A stretch of DNA of 64,000 bases from Mesodorylaimus sp. YZB2_4 (taxonomy: Eukaryota > Nematoda > Enoplea > Dorylaimida > Dorylaimidae). Each line of letters opens with the position of its first letter. Position 1 is the stretch's first letter. Under the pieces are notes generated by a model. The model made no database searches, had not been told where the DNA came from, and worked only from the letters and a program-made list of their open reading frames with translations. This document shows positions 1 through 11,920 of the stretch, piece by piece. Location of the stretch: contig JASANH010001053.1 in the NCBI GenBank assembly GCA_030248295.1, positions 62,001-126,000 on the forward strand, given 5' to 3'. The position numbers and the translations under genes were made by a program.

Positions 1-754
1 CTCTCTTCAACAAGTTCATTTACTGTAAGAAACATCTCCACGCCATCTGCTATAAGCATTTTGCTCCTAGCATGTGTTGGTCTTTTACGCAGCCACTCTC
101 GTACACATCATTCAATTGTACCTTCGGGAGTTCATTTTGTGTTCCACAACAGGATCGATTAGTCGGCGCAGGGACTCTCCTCTTTGACGGCTGCTCATTT
201 GAACAGGAAACTCAGCGGATAGTCGACACATTCTTGTCTTGGCCAACCCATAATCATTCCTCAGCTGTAGACTAATAAGGGGGGAAGTGCGGCCGCCGCA
301 CAGGAACGTTGGAACGGATGACACCTGACTGGTATACAGACAGAATATGTGGGCCGTGCCACACGTGCAGACACCTTGCTGCTATTTTTGTCAGTTCACA
401 TAGCCGCACACTTCCGTCAGGCGCATGATCGATTTCATCCCACGAATGTCGGGCGCATGACGTCAAAATTGATCGTGTGTATCTGATCTTTTGGACCGAC
501 AAGAGGAATCCGCTTCCTGTTTGTCAGGCACTTCTGGCAAAGACATCCAGTGTAATGGCACACAAATTGGATCGGTCACCCGTTGAACCGAACAAAATCT
601 TACCACGTGAAGCTTGGCTCCGTTGAAGTCATGCTGTAGGCGCATAACAAACAGACCTGACCGAACTCTTTGGAGGGCAGCTAGCGACAAGAGGTCGTCA
701 AGTGGGCGTCAGAGGCACCTAAAGTTAGGCCATTTCAAGCTATTTCAGATGCTC
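1..754. other. No recognisable gene
   Basis: Open frames here are short, overlap on both strands and match nothing I recognise. No splice-bounded coding segment or repeat could be supported. Confidence 0.5.
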
Positions 755-865
755 GCTCAGGCTTGCGTCAGACTGTCACGGACTGACCAGCGAGTTCGAC
801 CCGCGGACATTTTGTTGGTAATATGTCCTTCACCCTCAAATGTGGACAGCGTGGTTGGTATAGGG
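755..865 (+). repeat. tRNA-derived SINE fragment (family 2)
   Basis: A B-box-like stretch (GAGTTCGACCCGCG) is followed by a tail resembling the copy at 14270-14400, with the shared phrase TGTCCTTCACCCTC. The A-box half is poorly preserved. It is probably an old, 5'-degraded copy of a pol III-derived short interspersed element. The call rests on comparison within this window only. Confidence 0.5.
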
Positions 866-2934
866 GAACAAGAAAAGGAACGGTGGGCAGTGGTAGTATG
901 TAGTCGCTTTTGTGCTGAAGTAATGTGAGCAGTGGTGTACGTTCGGCCATAAGACCATAAGTTATGATGCTGTGGTCACTTGAAAAAGGTGACGAGTAAG
1001 CCATAAAAATATAAAAATATGTTGAATATCGCCTCCCGAGGCACTCGTGCTCAATACATGCTCTTTGGACAGAAGTTAGGCGTGAAATCATGTGATCTCG
1101 AGGTGACAACATTATTGCTGGCAACCTCGATGTACCAGACAGAACTATCAGACTCATTCGCCCACGTTCGACTAGGTACGTGATGCAGCTTCATTTCTTT
1201 ACTGGATAGGAAGTAGACGTTCCAGGCCCCAGAGAGCTCATAGGGAAGTCGCATGTTCTTTCTGGAAAACATCAATTTGAATCCTACTTTTCTACATTCC
1301 TGAGCCCATCAAAATACAAGGGAGGGAGGGGGGAAGCAGACGAGGTTGTCCAAGGTCTCCACAGCTGATCCCAATATACAGCAGTATGTAGTACTTTCTT
1401 CCAAGCTCTCGTGTGTGGGACAAGGAAAATAAGAGTACGGACTTCCCCAACTTACTCAAGACCGAAAGCGATTCCGGAGTGCACCAGAGGAAGATTCTCT
1501 GCCTCCTGAATCTATTTCGGTGGGATGATTCTTTCCAGAAGTGCGCGCACGTCAGGGGTGCAGTACGGCAATCGTGTGACGTGCGAGCTGCCAGACAGTT
1601 CCAAGCACTTAGGTCTAAATGTGTCCCATATGATGACTGGCAAGGACAGAAGCAACGAGACACTATGATTAACTCACATCACCGCCGGACTCCGCATTGG
1701 ACTCTAAGCTCATTAGTCTACCCGAACCTAATATTATCTGTCTGGCGCACGGAACTATATTGGATCCAACAATCGGAACCAAAGACATCACATGCTTTTC
1801 TAGATTCGTATGCAAAAAGATCTTCGAGACTTTACGATCTTGTTCCAGCGATAAGCTAGTACCGTGGTTGATGTCATATCCTGGCAAACCTAAGATGACG
1901 TTTTCTCTGGAGGCGCTCTCTGCCTGGACATAAGGCTCCTACAAATGAGTAAGAAGGATAATCGTACAATCCAGTAAACAGTCGCAAAACTCACTCTTTC
2001 ATGGGGCAGGCGACGGGAACAATAAGCCGATATAGCATACATAGTGCCAACCCAGTAGGCAGGCAAAGACCTAAAGTACTGCGCATAGTGGAATGCCAAT
2101 GTGAACCTGCAACCGAAGCCTCTACGTCGTGAAAGGGGAAAAAAGAAATACGTTTCGCAGCAGAGCAGTATATGAAAATACTGTCTGCCTCAGCTGACAT
2201 GTCGTATCAGTGTGAAAAATTGAGGCTTCAGTGTGCCATACAGTCACATAATGAAGGCGGGAAACATACAGGGATGTGCATAAATGCTGTATGAGCCTGT
2301 CTGGGTTCGCGCATTGCCCCGCATTATCGTCTCAAGGCACCATTATATTGTCTGTTTGTTTTTGCTTTTCTTCTTTTTAAATTTATTTGTGGGTTGGGCC
2401 CCGCGCCGCCTCAGTTCCCCCACGGAACTCGGACTGGTCCTGACATTCGGAGACTAGAATAAGAGCGGAGTTGGACAAGGAACTGCACACAGATTGGCAG
2501 GCAGGGCATTTACGGGATGAATAGAATTTGAGTGCTTAGAAATGTTTCGAAAAAGGGCACATGTGAGTTTGTGGTTGTTGAACAAATGAGAGAAAAGAGG
2601 TGGCGAGGAGAAAGAGAAGATTTTTGTGGCACAGACACTGCTTGACAAGGCAAGCTATATTCTATTGTATTTATTAATTCTGCTTAAAAATCACAGTGTC
2701 AACTCTTGCAATGGCAGCCCATGCTATTCACTCTCTAGCAACACTCTCAGCAGTTCACTTGGACAGACCACACTTGAACAAAGAACCACGATAAAAGGAG
2801 CTACGTAAATGTCTGCTGTAGAAACAAGTAGTCTAGAAGGATCTGTTAAACCAAGAGCAACGACCTTTTTCTAAATTATTGAGGGCTCAAGCATATTTTT
2901 GCTTATACCTGGACAGCAGTGATGATATGATAAC
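866..2934. other. No recognisable gene
   Basis: About 2 kb with only short overlapping frames on both strands. The longest, at 1413-1859 (+), shows no known motif, signal peptide or splice pattern. I see nothing convincing here. Confidence 0.5.
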
Positions 2935-3292
2935 CAAGGCCGTGAGGCGACGAGCTCTCACGGCAGCGTTCCTCTGCGCATCTCCAGGAGCACCTCTGCG
3001 CGAGGGTATCCTGGACAGGAGACCGACTTCCTCGGACGATGGCGGGCGGGCTTTGAACCCTGTCGGTGTTCGGCAGCTAAGACTGTTTCCTCGTTTGGCA
3101 TCCGTCTCTCCACTCGGAGCACCTCTACGGTACTGGGTGAGTCGTCCACAGCCTGGCGTGCGAGGTCAGCGAGGGTTCATGGTTCGCAAACTGACCTCCA
3201 TCCCCAGGGATCAAACCCCCACTAGCTCCCAAGCAATACGGAAAGACGAATGCCTAACCGCTGAACTACCGATGCCGCTTGCCCAACGAACT
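2935..3292 (-). repeat. tRNA-derived SINE (family 1), reverse orientation
   Basis: Read on the minus strand this starts with a tRNA-like head: an A-box-like TAGTTCAGCGG near 3270 and a B-box-like GGTTTGATCCC near 3215. The body also occurs at 46605-46880: the phrases 'GTTTGCGAACCAT' and 'CCGAGGAAGTCGGT' appear in both, in opposite orientation. About 350 bp, consistent with a full-length SINE. The long frame across it is a by-product of its GC content. Confidence 0.7.
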
Positions 3293-4519
3293 TACTTTTG
3301 CCAACGTCAAAGTTGCAGAGCCCAGAACCAAAGTTTCCAACGTCAAAGTTGTCGAACGTTACAGAAACTATGCTCGCTCGAAATTATGAGTTCTAAATGC
3401 GTTTTTTTATTCTGTTTGGTTCTACTCTAATTTATAAAACAGAATCAGGTTACATGCTGGTCTATTGTACCCATACTGTCCTGTAGGCGTACACATCAAT
3501 GAGGGATCATGTTATCTTATTGTTAGTCCAAAGACACATCACACGTATTGGAGTCATTATACTGCGCTGTTGTTAGCTCGCTTGTAAACATCATTTCTTT
3601 TGTTTGGTAGAAAAGGCTAAATAATATTGGCTGTCAAGCACAGCAGAACTCACAGTGACGAGTAATTTGAGCTGTGTTTCTTCGGGCCAAGTGAATTTAA
3701 CGTTTTCACTGCCTGCTTCATTCAACGATTTCGTCTTTTTATGGGGTGCAGCACAGCAATACGATTTAAAAGCCGTTTCATGATGTATTACGCCACAGGA
3801 TTAACTATTTTTAAGCCTGAATAATAAAGATGCGGGTTCCGCTTGTTTTATCGAAGTTCAATATAAACCTAGATGAGTACCTACCTACTGAACGTGTAGT
3901 ACGAAATCTCCCTCACGAATTGTGAATTCGAATTTTTGAAGTTTTTTGAAAATGCTGTATGTGCAAACAGTGGCATCAGTGTGTACGGTTGAACAATTGC
4001 TTGTCTATTTCTCCCGCTCACTTATAATTGGACTATGGCTATGTGGCAGTATTGTCTTCATTGCTTTGGCTACTTTAGTGATGTCCTTCCTTTGATTCAT
4101 AAATATTATTGCGATAATGAAGGAGTGGACATGAGTGTGTGTCCAAGTAACAAAACTGTAAAGACTCGTTCTCTGGTCTTTTGCGCTCCTCGATATTCTT
4201 CCCTCAAATTTTTTCGTCAAATGCCGGAGGGGCCCATAGCTTTTGCGGCAGTCTTGGTTCCTTGCTGGTGTACAGTACAGCTTGCAAGACTCGGTGGGCT
4301 GCCTGTTGTGTCACCCAGGCATAACACTCTGTGGTCCGACAAAAGGTCACCAGCTGAAGACAAAGATTGATGCACGTTGTGGCGCGACAGTGTGAACACT
4401 TGGCGCTGTCTAGGGCACAACCAGTCAAGTGTCGGTTCTCCCTGTTGGGGAATGGCGGGTACGCCATTTTTCCCGTGGCGAGAGGAATGGCCAGCATTCA
4501 TGATGGTCGGGGTGATCGA
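3293..4519. other. No recognisable gene
   Basis: AT-rich sequence leading up to the astacin pseudogene. No signal-peptide exon or astacin-type TATA module was found upstream of that copy, so its 5' part seems lost or too diverged to see. Confidence 0.5.
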
Positions 4520-5312
4520 CATTATTTTGACCTCGAAGCAAGCCCAAGCTATGATCGACAAAATAAAGGCAAGAGCTAAGCGTTCTGCTTCGATTTGTTT
4601 TGAAAAGGATTTGTTGGACTCGTTTTGGAAAATGCCGATCCACTATTGGGAGGATTCCACCGGGTTCAGCCCTGAACAACGAAATATCATCCATGACGCG
4701 ATGAACACGATCACGCAGTCTGTGCCTTGCTTTTCAAGAAGACGACGGTCCTCTCCAAGATGGCTCACAAATCGCCTTTCGCTCAGGTGGCGGCAAAGAT
4801 GAATGTGCCGGGCTCTCACCTGAAGGGCACATTGGAATCAACGAAATCGTGATTTTTGCAAGTGCTGATCATTGCTCGGGCGATGTGTTTGAAAGGTGTC
4901 ATCATTCATGAAACAATTCATTCCCTGGGAGGCAACCACGAACAAATCCGCACTGATCGAGACAAATACGTCGACGTTCTGTGGAAGAATGTAAACCCTG
5001 AGGATTCTTCCAACCACGGAAAGTTCGATGACAGCTCATCCCACGGGGCTCCCCACGATTACAAATCCATCATGCACTACACCTTTGAAACCTTGAGCAT
5101 TCGAGGGCCAACCATGAAAGTGCTGAAAGGTACTGACGATGAGACGCGGGTCGACGATGACCAGCAACGACATACTGCAATTGAAACGTATGTATTGCTC
5201 GCCTTGCAAAGACACTCGGGCCGAATGTGGCACTCGAGCTATCGATGGTAGATGCGATGCAGCAGGAATGAAGAACGAATGTCCCCGTCCACGTGGTCTG
5301 TGTGATCAGTAG
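4520..5312 (+). pseudogene. Astacin metalloprotease pseudogene (with ShKT)
   Basis: This corresponds to the second coding exon of the astacin genes at 7.4-10.8 kb and 18.5-20.7 kb. Recognisable in order: the end of the propeptide (LTSKQAQAMID), the basic cleavage site (RAKRSAS), the mature start (FWKMPIHYWED), the zinc-binding helix (HETIHSLGGNHEQ, then RTDRD), the Met-turn (SIMHY) and a ShKT-type cysteine domain ending CDQ at 5310. The frame is broken at least twice: near 4735, before the segment leading to the zinc site, and near 5150, before the ShKT domain. The propeptide N terminus and signal-peptide exon are not found. The zinc-site residues remain, so decay looks recent, but no full-length protein can be read. 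One ShKT position reads PRG where the paralogues have RSCG, so a cysteine is also lost. Confidence 0.85.
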
Positions 5313-6179
5313 AAAGATGCTGTAGAAGTACAGTTCGATGCAACGCGTCAAATAAGCTTTCGCTGCGACATTTCAGGCCCTTTTTTACATTTTCAAATCA
5401 CCCTAAAGTGACTAATCGCACGCTTATTTGGCCAAAAAACATCGAACTAAACTTTGGGCAAAGTAATAGTAGTGGGAATAGGCGTGGTTAGGTATGTGTG
5501 GTGGCTTAAGCTTTCGCATCTGTGTTCTTGAAGCTATTTAGGTTGTATACAGTAGTTCTAAAGAATACATTTACTAAGGCTTCGGATAATGCAAGCCTTC
5601 GTTTTATGAGTGGCGCATTCAAGAAAGTCATATACCAGAAAAGATGAATTAGCTTTTAAATTTGAGCTACTGGATCAGCCAGCATACTGTGGGGTGATAA
5701 TAGGTGATAAGCCAACTAATCAAATATATGAAAACCAAACTCATTTATAACCACTTGGTCGATAAAAACGGGTCGAAGGGAATTAGGCCATGCAACAATA
5801 CTGGACTGGTAAGTTTAGGAGGACTAGGTTTCTGTGGTGCCTGCATTGATTCATGATTGCTAACATCGAAAAATGTTGGGAAAAATTAAAGACTGTAGCC
5901 ATAACTTGATCTGTTTCATGAAAACGGGTATTTCCACTCCTCACTCACAAATATTTCTGTCGACTTACTCCAAACTACAAAATCTGAGTCATCCATGTTT
6001 TCTCTGGTCTCAAATAATAATAACAACAAGATGACTTGTAACTCTATTTGTGAGCAGGAAAAAGGGAACATCAATGCAGAATATTGATCTCATCTCATTA
6101 ATTGCACTATACAGATGTTGGAGAAAAATTTTAATAATTTGTTGTTTGCATGCGGTTTTCTGAACACCATTGGCTCGGC
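5313..6179. other. No recognisable gene
   Basis: AT-rich downstream flank of the pseudogene; nothing recognised. Confidence 0.5.
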
Positions 6180-6302
6180 GGAACTTTGGATCGGATAATT
6201 CGGATCGGATAATGGGATCCGAATATTCGGATGGTGATTTTTCGGATCGGATCGGATCGGATATCTTATCCGAACGGATGGGATCCGATCCGATTCGGCC
6301 AT
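6180..6302. repeat. GGATCGGATA-type short tandem repeat
   Basis: Imperfect tandem copies of a roughly 5-10 bp unit built from CGGAT/ATCCG in both polarities, so the tract is also rich in inverted pairs. It carries many GATC and ATCCGAT motifs. Open frames through it are low complexity (repeated SDPI/RIRS) and not coding. Confidence 0.8.
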
Positions 6303-6722
6303 GAGTGGCACCACATTCAACTGAACTCGCCAGATCTGTCACTTACAAATTAACTGGCACGCTTGTTTGCCCACTTCAATATCCAGCCGTCCACTTATAG
6401 TTGCGGCCCCACACACCGAGTCAGTGCCTACTGAGTCTGTTCCAGAACCTTGCCTCTGATACCATGCCATGCTGCAGAGGGAGATCTTTGCTGCCGCAAT
6501 TGTACGTAAGTACTTCTCGTGATGACAGTTGGCCAATAGATCCAATAGGCTACCTTGACTTGATGAAAGGAGTCATCCTAGCGTATGTATCCAGCATTCC
6601 TTAGAATTGTAATGGATGAAAGATGATTTCCCTCGCAGTGAGGGTCAGTCACCTACGCAAGGCTGTTGGCAACGCCAGGCCAGCTCGCGGGGGTGACTGA
6701 CTGACAGAGACTGCTACCCCAC
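6303..6722. other. No recognisable gene
   Basis: Nothing recognised between the tandem repeat and the inverted-repeat element. Confidence 0.5.
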
Positions 6723-7040
6723 TACTAAGGTTTTCCCAGAATCGAGATGGGTCAACATGTAGGCCAGCACAAGGAAACGATGTAAAAAATTTTGACGGCT
6801 GTACCAAATTCTGGTCAAGGGTGGCAGGCGGTCAAAACGATCAACCGATTTTGTATTTTACAAATTATTCATAGCCTGAGTTAAGATATCTATAAATATG
6901 AAATTCAAGATCGGGTGGTCACTTTGACCGCCCGCCACGATTGACCAGAACCTCGTCCGGCCGTCAAAATCTTTACTTCGTTTCCCTTCATTCCCAGTGA
7001 TGACCTTTCTCGATCTTGGGAAAACCTTTGTAGCAGGTTA
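6723..7040. mobile_element. Inverted-repeat (MITE-like) element
   Basis: Two long arms are inverted copies of each other. The outer part, with AAGGTTTTCCCAGA at 6729, is matched by TCTTGGGAAAACCTT near 7014. The inner part, with GGAAACGATG and TTTTGACGGC (6774-6800) and then GGCAGGCGGTCAAA (6826), is matched in reverse near 6922-6988. Arms are roughly 130 bp around an AT-rich centre of about 60 bp. No coding capacity. This is the form expected of a non-autonomous DNA transposon. Confidence 0.7.
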
Positions 7041-7054
7041 GCATTCCTTGTGAG

Positions 7055-7138
7055 TGCTGGTGGGACCTGAGGGCGTGAAATATCAGATCGTGTGGCACCT
7101 TGTCGAATGCTTTTTCCAGGTCAAAAACGGTGCAGGTC
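7055..7138 (-). mobile_element. LINE reverse-transcriptase fragment
   Basis: On the minus strand a short stretch reads FDLEKAFDKVPHDLIF, the conserved reverse-transcriptase block around the first catalytic aspartate in non-LTR retrotransposons. Only about 28 codons survive, directly beside the inverted-repeat element. Dead fragment. Confidence 0.75.
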
Positions 7139-7413
7139 GTGTGTTAATTTTGCAAAAAATATACCGTAGAATTATTAATAATATATTCAACATATCAATT
7201 AATATGTCATTCTCTTTTTATACATGGTTTCCTGTTGTTTTCAGTTTTTGTAACTCGTTTCAATCTAATACAATTTGTCATGCATCCGTGGTTTAATCCG
7301 CAGCTGATAAGTAATACATGATAACATTGAGGAAAATATATTAGTGAGCCCCACCACCCTGCCCCTCTGACTACTTTGCAATAGTCATTATTCCTCGGAA
7401 ACCCCATTTGCTC

Positions 7414-10400
7414 CTACTCATCACACTGACCACACGATCGAGGGCACTGGGTTTGCGCATCTCCTGCATCGCATCCGCCATTCAGAACTTGAATGCCACA
7501 ATTGGCTGACGTGTCTTCGCAAGTCGAGCAATACATCCGTTTCAATTGCAGGATGTCGTTGTCTGTCATCGTCCAGCTGCCAAGCGTTGTCTCCTCGCCG
7601 TCAGGGCTTTGCAGTACTTCCATTGTGAGTGAACCTTTGGGCATGGCGAAGCCCCCGTTGTAGTAATGCATTACCGATTTGTAGTCGTAGGGAACTCCGT
7701 AGGATGTGCTTCCATTAAACTTATGATATGCGTACTCAAACTCTGGATCGATATTTTTCCAGAGGATTTCGACGTATTTGTCGCGATCAGTACGCGTTTG
7801 TTCGTGGTCGCCACCAAGAGAGTGAATTACTTCGTGGATGACGGTGCCTATCAACATGTCACCATTGCACGACGATTCTTCGTCTGCTAGAATGATGACT
7901 CTATTGATGCCCTCGTGTCCCAAAGGCGAGAAGCCACCGCAACCCTCGCCCTCTGAATAGAATTGCATTTGTGAGCCGGACTTGAGGGGGGCATCGTCTC
8001 TTTCGAAAGCAAGGCAAGGCACAGCTTGCTCCATTATTTGCAGCGCCTCGTGAACTTTGTCTTGCTGTCCTTGCGTCATGACAGAGGTGTCCACCCAATA
8101 ATGGATAGGCATGGACCAGAGGTACTTCTTGTTGGATTCCTTTTCAAAAAAATATGAAGCGGCACGTTTAGCTTTGCCCTTGATTTCGTCGATCATCTCT
8201 TGAGCTTGCTCTTTCGTTAAAATAATATCTCCCTCGAAAAGGCCATCGTTAGCGGGTGGAATTTCTGGAATTCCCATTTCAGCGTGGATCAGGGTTTTTA
8301 GTTCTTGGATCTTTTGCAAACGCTCTTCAACTTCTTTTTTCGCTTCCTCTTCGGGAATGCCTTCCTCGAATTCTAATTCATTGACCAAAATACCCTCCAC
8401 TTCTTCTCTTTCTTTTTTGTATTCTTCTAAATCAGGGTTGCATCCACCCTCTTGCTTGTTGCAGTTCTCCTAGAAAACAGTGCATAGTTATCGATTTTTT
8501 AATTTGGCGAGAATCATGGAATGTCATATAATGTATGTATTTTATCGGGATCCAGCACTACACAACGAACTCGAGGGCTGAGGAACGCATCTATTGAAAA
8601 CCATTTTTAGCCCTGGAGGGAGTCGACCCTTGGGAGCACGCATTCACAGTAGCGTGAGAGGCGAATGATGTAACCCGCGTTGGTCAATCATTTTATAGGG
8701 GCATAAACCGGTTTTCTTTTGCGTTAACTGTTTCATTCATTTTTCGCATGACTAAACACTATTTTTGAGCGCTCAAATTTAAAGTCTGCCGCAAGTTAGC
8801 TGTTCGCTGATGAGCCATCACTACATTTGAGAAATCTGAGTACCACATAAAAATTTCTAGATACCGTACACTCCTCTGAATCAATATGAGCCAGGCGCAC
8901 ACATTGCATGCAGAAGAGGAAGACTAGTCTATCCCCGTAAGTTCTTGTAGTGTCAGCCAAGGCCAGAATTCCTTGCAATGGTCTCCAACTTTCATGTCTT
9001 CACCTTCTCATTAGGGCATCCTGTTCTGGCAATCGCCTTCTCAGACACCAGGTGAGGTGGTTTAATAGTTTATGCTCCTTGACTGTGCCAATCTTCAAAC
9101 CCCCAGCTCTTGATCCACGAAACACACAGCCAGCAGAGCAGTGAGAGCTTCTTAAGGCAGAAAGATATTTTCGACTGAAGTCTTGTCTTAAGAGAGGGTC
9201 GAATTCTTTGAGCCCCGTTTCATGTGCTCAATCGAAATTACTCACAAAACTGGTTGTCTTTGCGCAAGCAAAATCTTTTTAAATGCCTATATACGGAAAT
9301 GAAGCACATTATGGGTAAAAAGTGGTCACTGTTGGTCAAAACATCATAACTTGCTTATTTTTTGTCTAAACCACTTAAATAATACAGAGAGGAACGCTAC
9401 ATTCTGAGAATTTAAAAATGTTTTAAAAAATTATCTAGCTAAACCATTTGTGATCAGCCGTGATCAGTCACAAAATCGATTATTGGCAAATTATGAAAAC
9501 AGTCCAACCCAATTTTTTCGCTGAAGTAGCCTAGGCCACTTCATCACAAAACATCATACCCTACGACCGTGCATTATTGCGAAAGTGTGAGATACTGTAT
9601 CTTAACATGTTTAGGTGATTTTAGCCAAAACTGATCAATAATTTTAGCTGTTGATCAGATGCGCTGATCAGAAATGCCTGTCTTTTAGCCACCGGAAAGA
9701 GCTTTCAAATAATATTTTGTGCATCAGAACTCGCTGATGTTCACCTGAGATATTGAACAAAACTCGAATTCGGAAGTATTGCCGCTTATGACATAAGAGT
9801 AGCTTTGGCTGCTTACTCGGGGAATCACCAGTTGATTCATAACTTTTTCACTCTTTCACTTCGTGTCAGTTTAATTCTGCTCTTGAGTATCTGTCTTTTA
9901 GACTACTATTTCAGTGAAAATACCAGGGTTGGACGGTTTTTGTTCAATATCTAATGAACGGTTATAGCTAGAGTAATTTTAACAACAGTTTTAGATTCCT
10001 TGGAATGTAGCGGTCATGTCCATAGTTTTGGTGTAGACATAAAAATAAGCAAGTTATGATGTTTTGACCAAAAGTGACCATTTTTTACCTATAATGTGCT
10101 ATATTGCATTTTAAAAAAATTTTACTTGCACCAAGACAACCAGTTTTGTGAGTACTTCCGATAGAGTACATAAAAACAGGGGGGGGGGGGTTAAGAAATT
10201 CGACTGGCCAACATATTCCGCATGGGTTGAGTCTCTCAGAAAGCCTCTCTTAAGTAGTCAGAAAAACGAGTGAATCTTACCAGCAGGATTTGCTTGTCCT
10301 CGTCACTTATTTCTTCCAAATTATCTTCACCATCTGGAGCTGGAGCCGTGATAGCTTTGTGGCCTACTGCCAACAGCACGCAGGTGAAGACAATAGCTCG

Positions 10401-10825
10401 ATGCATTTTCTGATTACCTGAATTTGAAATACTGTATTCTCAAAGATACTATTGAGCTTAGGGGAGGTGATGTTCCGACCTTCCCCAGACAGGGGGTGTT
10501 CAAAGTAAGGATGCTTATGTTGTCAGTCCATGACGAAAAATAGTTGACCCATATGAGCCTACAGTACAGTAGATCATCAGGGTCCAAAAATGATTTCACT
10601 GGATCCATCTTACATACGTCTGCATACACCCATCCTGGTTCATCAGTATTTAAACCATGTGGCTATCAAACCTTGCTTCTGACTCACAGACAGCCAACAA
10701 ATTCTGTACACTCACACGATCAGTGGTGGAGCTGTGAAGAAGAGGATGGGTCCTACACCGCATCGACACACTTCACCAACTACTTACCACCCACGCCTTG
10801 ATTTGGTTGCAGTATCGAAATGAGT
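7414..10825 (-). CDS. Astacin-family metalloprotease with C-terminal ShKT domain
   Basis: Secreted zinc endopeptidase of 393 residues. Coding exons are 10406-10281 (42 codons, phase 0) and 8469-7414. A non-coding 5' exon probably runs from about 10829 to 10788 and is spliced to 10417. Residues 1-21 are a signal peptide (MHRAIVFTCVLLAVG). An acidic, probably coiled-coil propeptide follows and ends with the astacin aspartate-switch motif FEGDI (120-124). The basic site KAKRAA (142-147) precedes the mature enzyme. The zinc site HEVIHSLGGDHEQTRTDRD (254-272) keeps all three His, the catalytic Glu and the RxDRD tail; the Met-turn is SVMHY (307-311). A six-cysteine ShKT domain fills 359-391. Astacins cleave extracellular or lumenal proteins; the substrate here is unknown. 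The 1.8 kb intron carries a SINE and an inverted-repeat transposon. A near-identical paralogue lies at 18.5-20.7 kb. The start is the only ATG giving a signal peptide in frame with the acceptor. Confidence 0.92.
8590..8705 (-). repeat. tRNA-derived SINE fragment (family 2) in astacin intron
   Basis: Minus-strand sequence contains GCCTCTCACGC followed about 25 bp later by a B-box-like GGGTCGACTCCC. The same arrangement occurs at 14270-14400. It sits just inside the 3' end of the astacin intron. Degraded copy. Confidence 0.55.
8706..9236. other. Intron sequence, nothing recognised
   Basis: Interior of the minus-strand astacin intron between a SINE and an inverted-repeat element. No coding or repeat signal I can support. 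Confidence 0.5.
9237..10158. mobile_element. Non-autonomous DNA transposon with ~120 bp terminal inverted repeats
   Basis: The left arm (9237-9360; CTCACAAAACTGGTTGTC, then CATAACTTGCTTATTTTT) is matched in reverse by the right arm (10040-10158; AAATAAGCAAGTTATGATG, then GACAACCAGTTTTGTGAG). The interior of about 680 bp has no useful frame and contains repeated TGATCA motifs. It lies inside the intron of the minus-strand astacin gene. Confidence 0.8.
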
Positions 10826-11185
10826 GCAGGCTTTCGGGACAGAGCCCCGTATTTATACCTTCCCGACCCGAACATTTGCCAGCAGTAATTAGCCTGCACC
10901 AAATTAGGGTAATTTATCAGCAAATTTCGAGTGCAGAGGAGAAGCCAAAAATTTAGTCAATGTATGCACTTGGCAATCGACTCAAAACCAGTTGACATTT
11001 TCGAAAATGCGCTGGTCAGTGCCTCGAGCTAACATTATTCTATGGGCATTGTTCAAACGATGCTAACGAGACTGCCCCTGCATGGTTCCACGAGACTCGT
11101 TACAAGCGCAGCAGCAGCGATCGCCGCTTTTGTCCTAAAATTTCTGTTTTTCAGCTAACGATAGGAGAAACCAGTGCAATCTATC
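10788..11185 (-). promoter_or_regulatory. Astacin promoter module, copy 1 (active position)
   Basis: Reading minus, a conserved upstream block (about 11180-10870) leads to a TATA box (TATAAAT, 10857-10851). Then come a CGGGGCTCTGTCCCGA segment, the initiator zone with CTCATTTCG, and a 5' splice site GTG|GTAAGT ending the non-coding exon at 10788. The same ordered pieces occur at 12.55, 13.47 and 18.49 kb, and the upstream part at 28.7 kb. It lies 0.4 kb before the astacin start codon, with a matching acceptor at 10418. The initiator is two bases shorter than in the other copies and has lost TCAGT. Confidence 0.8.
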
Positions 11186-11514
11186 GCATTTACCGCTCTT
11201 TAAACCAGATTCGAGTGAGTCACAACCCAGAATTGGTCTATACACGCTACATATTCACTGTTAGCTTGGGCAGGATGGCTGTCACTGTTCGATTGTGTTC
11301 TTGTTTTTCGTCCAGTATTTCTGGCTGCCCCTGCGCGCCATCAAGATCTGACATTCGGCAATTCTCCCAGCTTACTTCAGATCCACAACGACAATCCACG
11401 ATGGTCAATTTTGATGCTAATCGTAAGACATCTTCCGGGACGCTTTGCAGCCGCCCAACAAAGGCTATCCTGCGTCAAATAATGCATGGCAATCTGCTTG
11501 ACCGCAGAATTTAA

Positions 11515-11920
11515 AGTACTGTAGATCTTCTGCAGATAAGTTTTGAAAAAAGATATTCAGGAGCTTGAGCGATCTCAATTTTTTGCGCTGCGTATGATTT
11601 TGAAAGATTGGAACGTGTCGTATGAGACTGGACTTAAACAGATGGGGCGGTCCTCACTTAATGATCGTAGGAAATGTCTTAAATTAGGCCAGTTCCACAA
11701 AAATTACAATGGCACACACGATTTTCCGAATTCTTTTTTTATTCACAAAACGGATTCAGGTTTACGTTTTAGTGCTCGCTTGACAGAACCTCATCACTTG
11801 ATTGTTCCAATCCCAAACTACGAACGTACTGAGCAAAGTTTTTTGTACAGCTCTATGAATGCATGGAACTCGTTGCCATATGAAGTTGCCTCGATTACAA
11901 AAAAAATATGTTTTTAAAAA
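11515..11920 (+). mobile_element. LINE 3' fragment (C-terminal domain after the reverse transcriptase)
   Basis: A frame reads LERSQFFALRMIL, then RRKCLKLGQFHK, then WNSLPYEV. This is the standard tail of Jockey/CR1-type non-LTR retrotransposon ORF2 (LExxQxxAxR ... sLxxRR ... WNxLP). The upstream RT is absent, so the copy is 5'-truncated, as is usual for LINEs. The tail resembles that of the LINE at 32.6-35.4 kb (RRK...QFYK...NNIHDF there), so both may be one family. Confidence 0.8.

Noticed and set aside
1413..1859. 148-codon open frame
   Set aside because: No motif, no splice-linked neighbours, and overlapping frames of similar length on the other strand.
2879..3430. 183-codon open frame
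   Set aside because: It runs antisense through a SINE that also occurs at 46.6 kb; not a gene.
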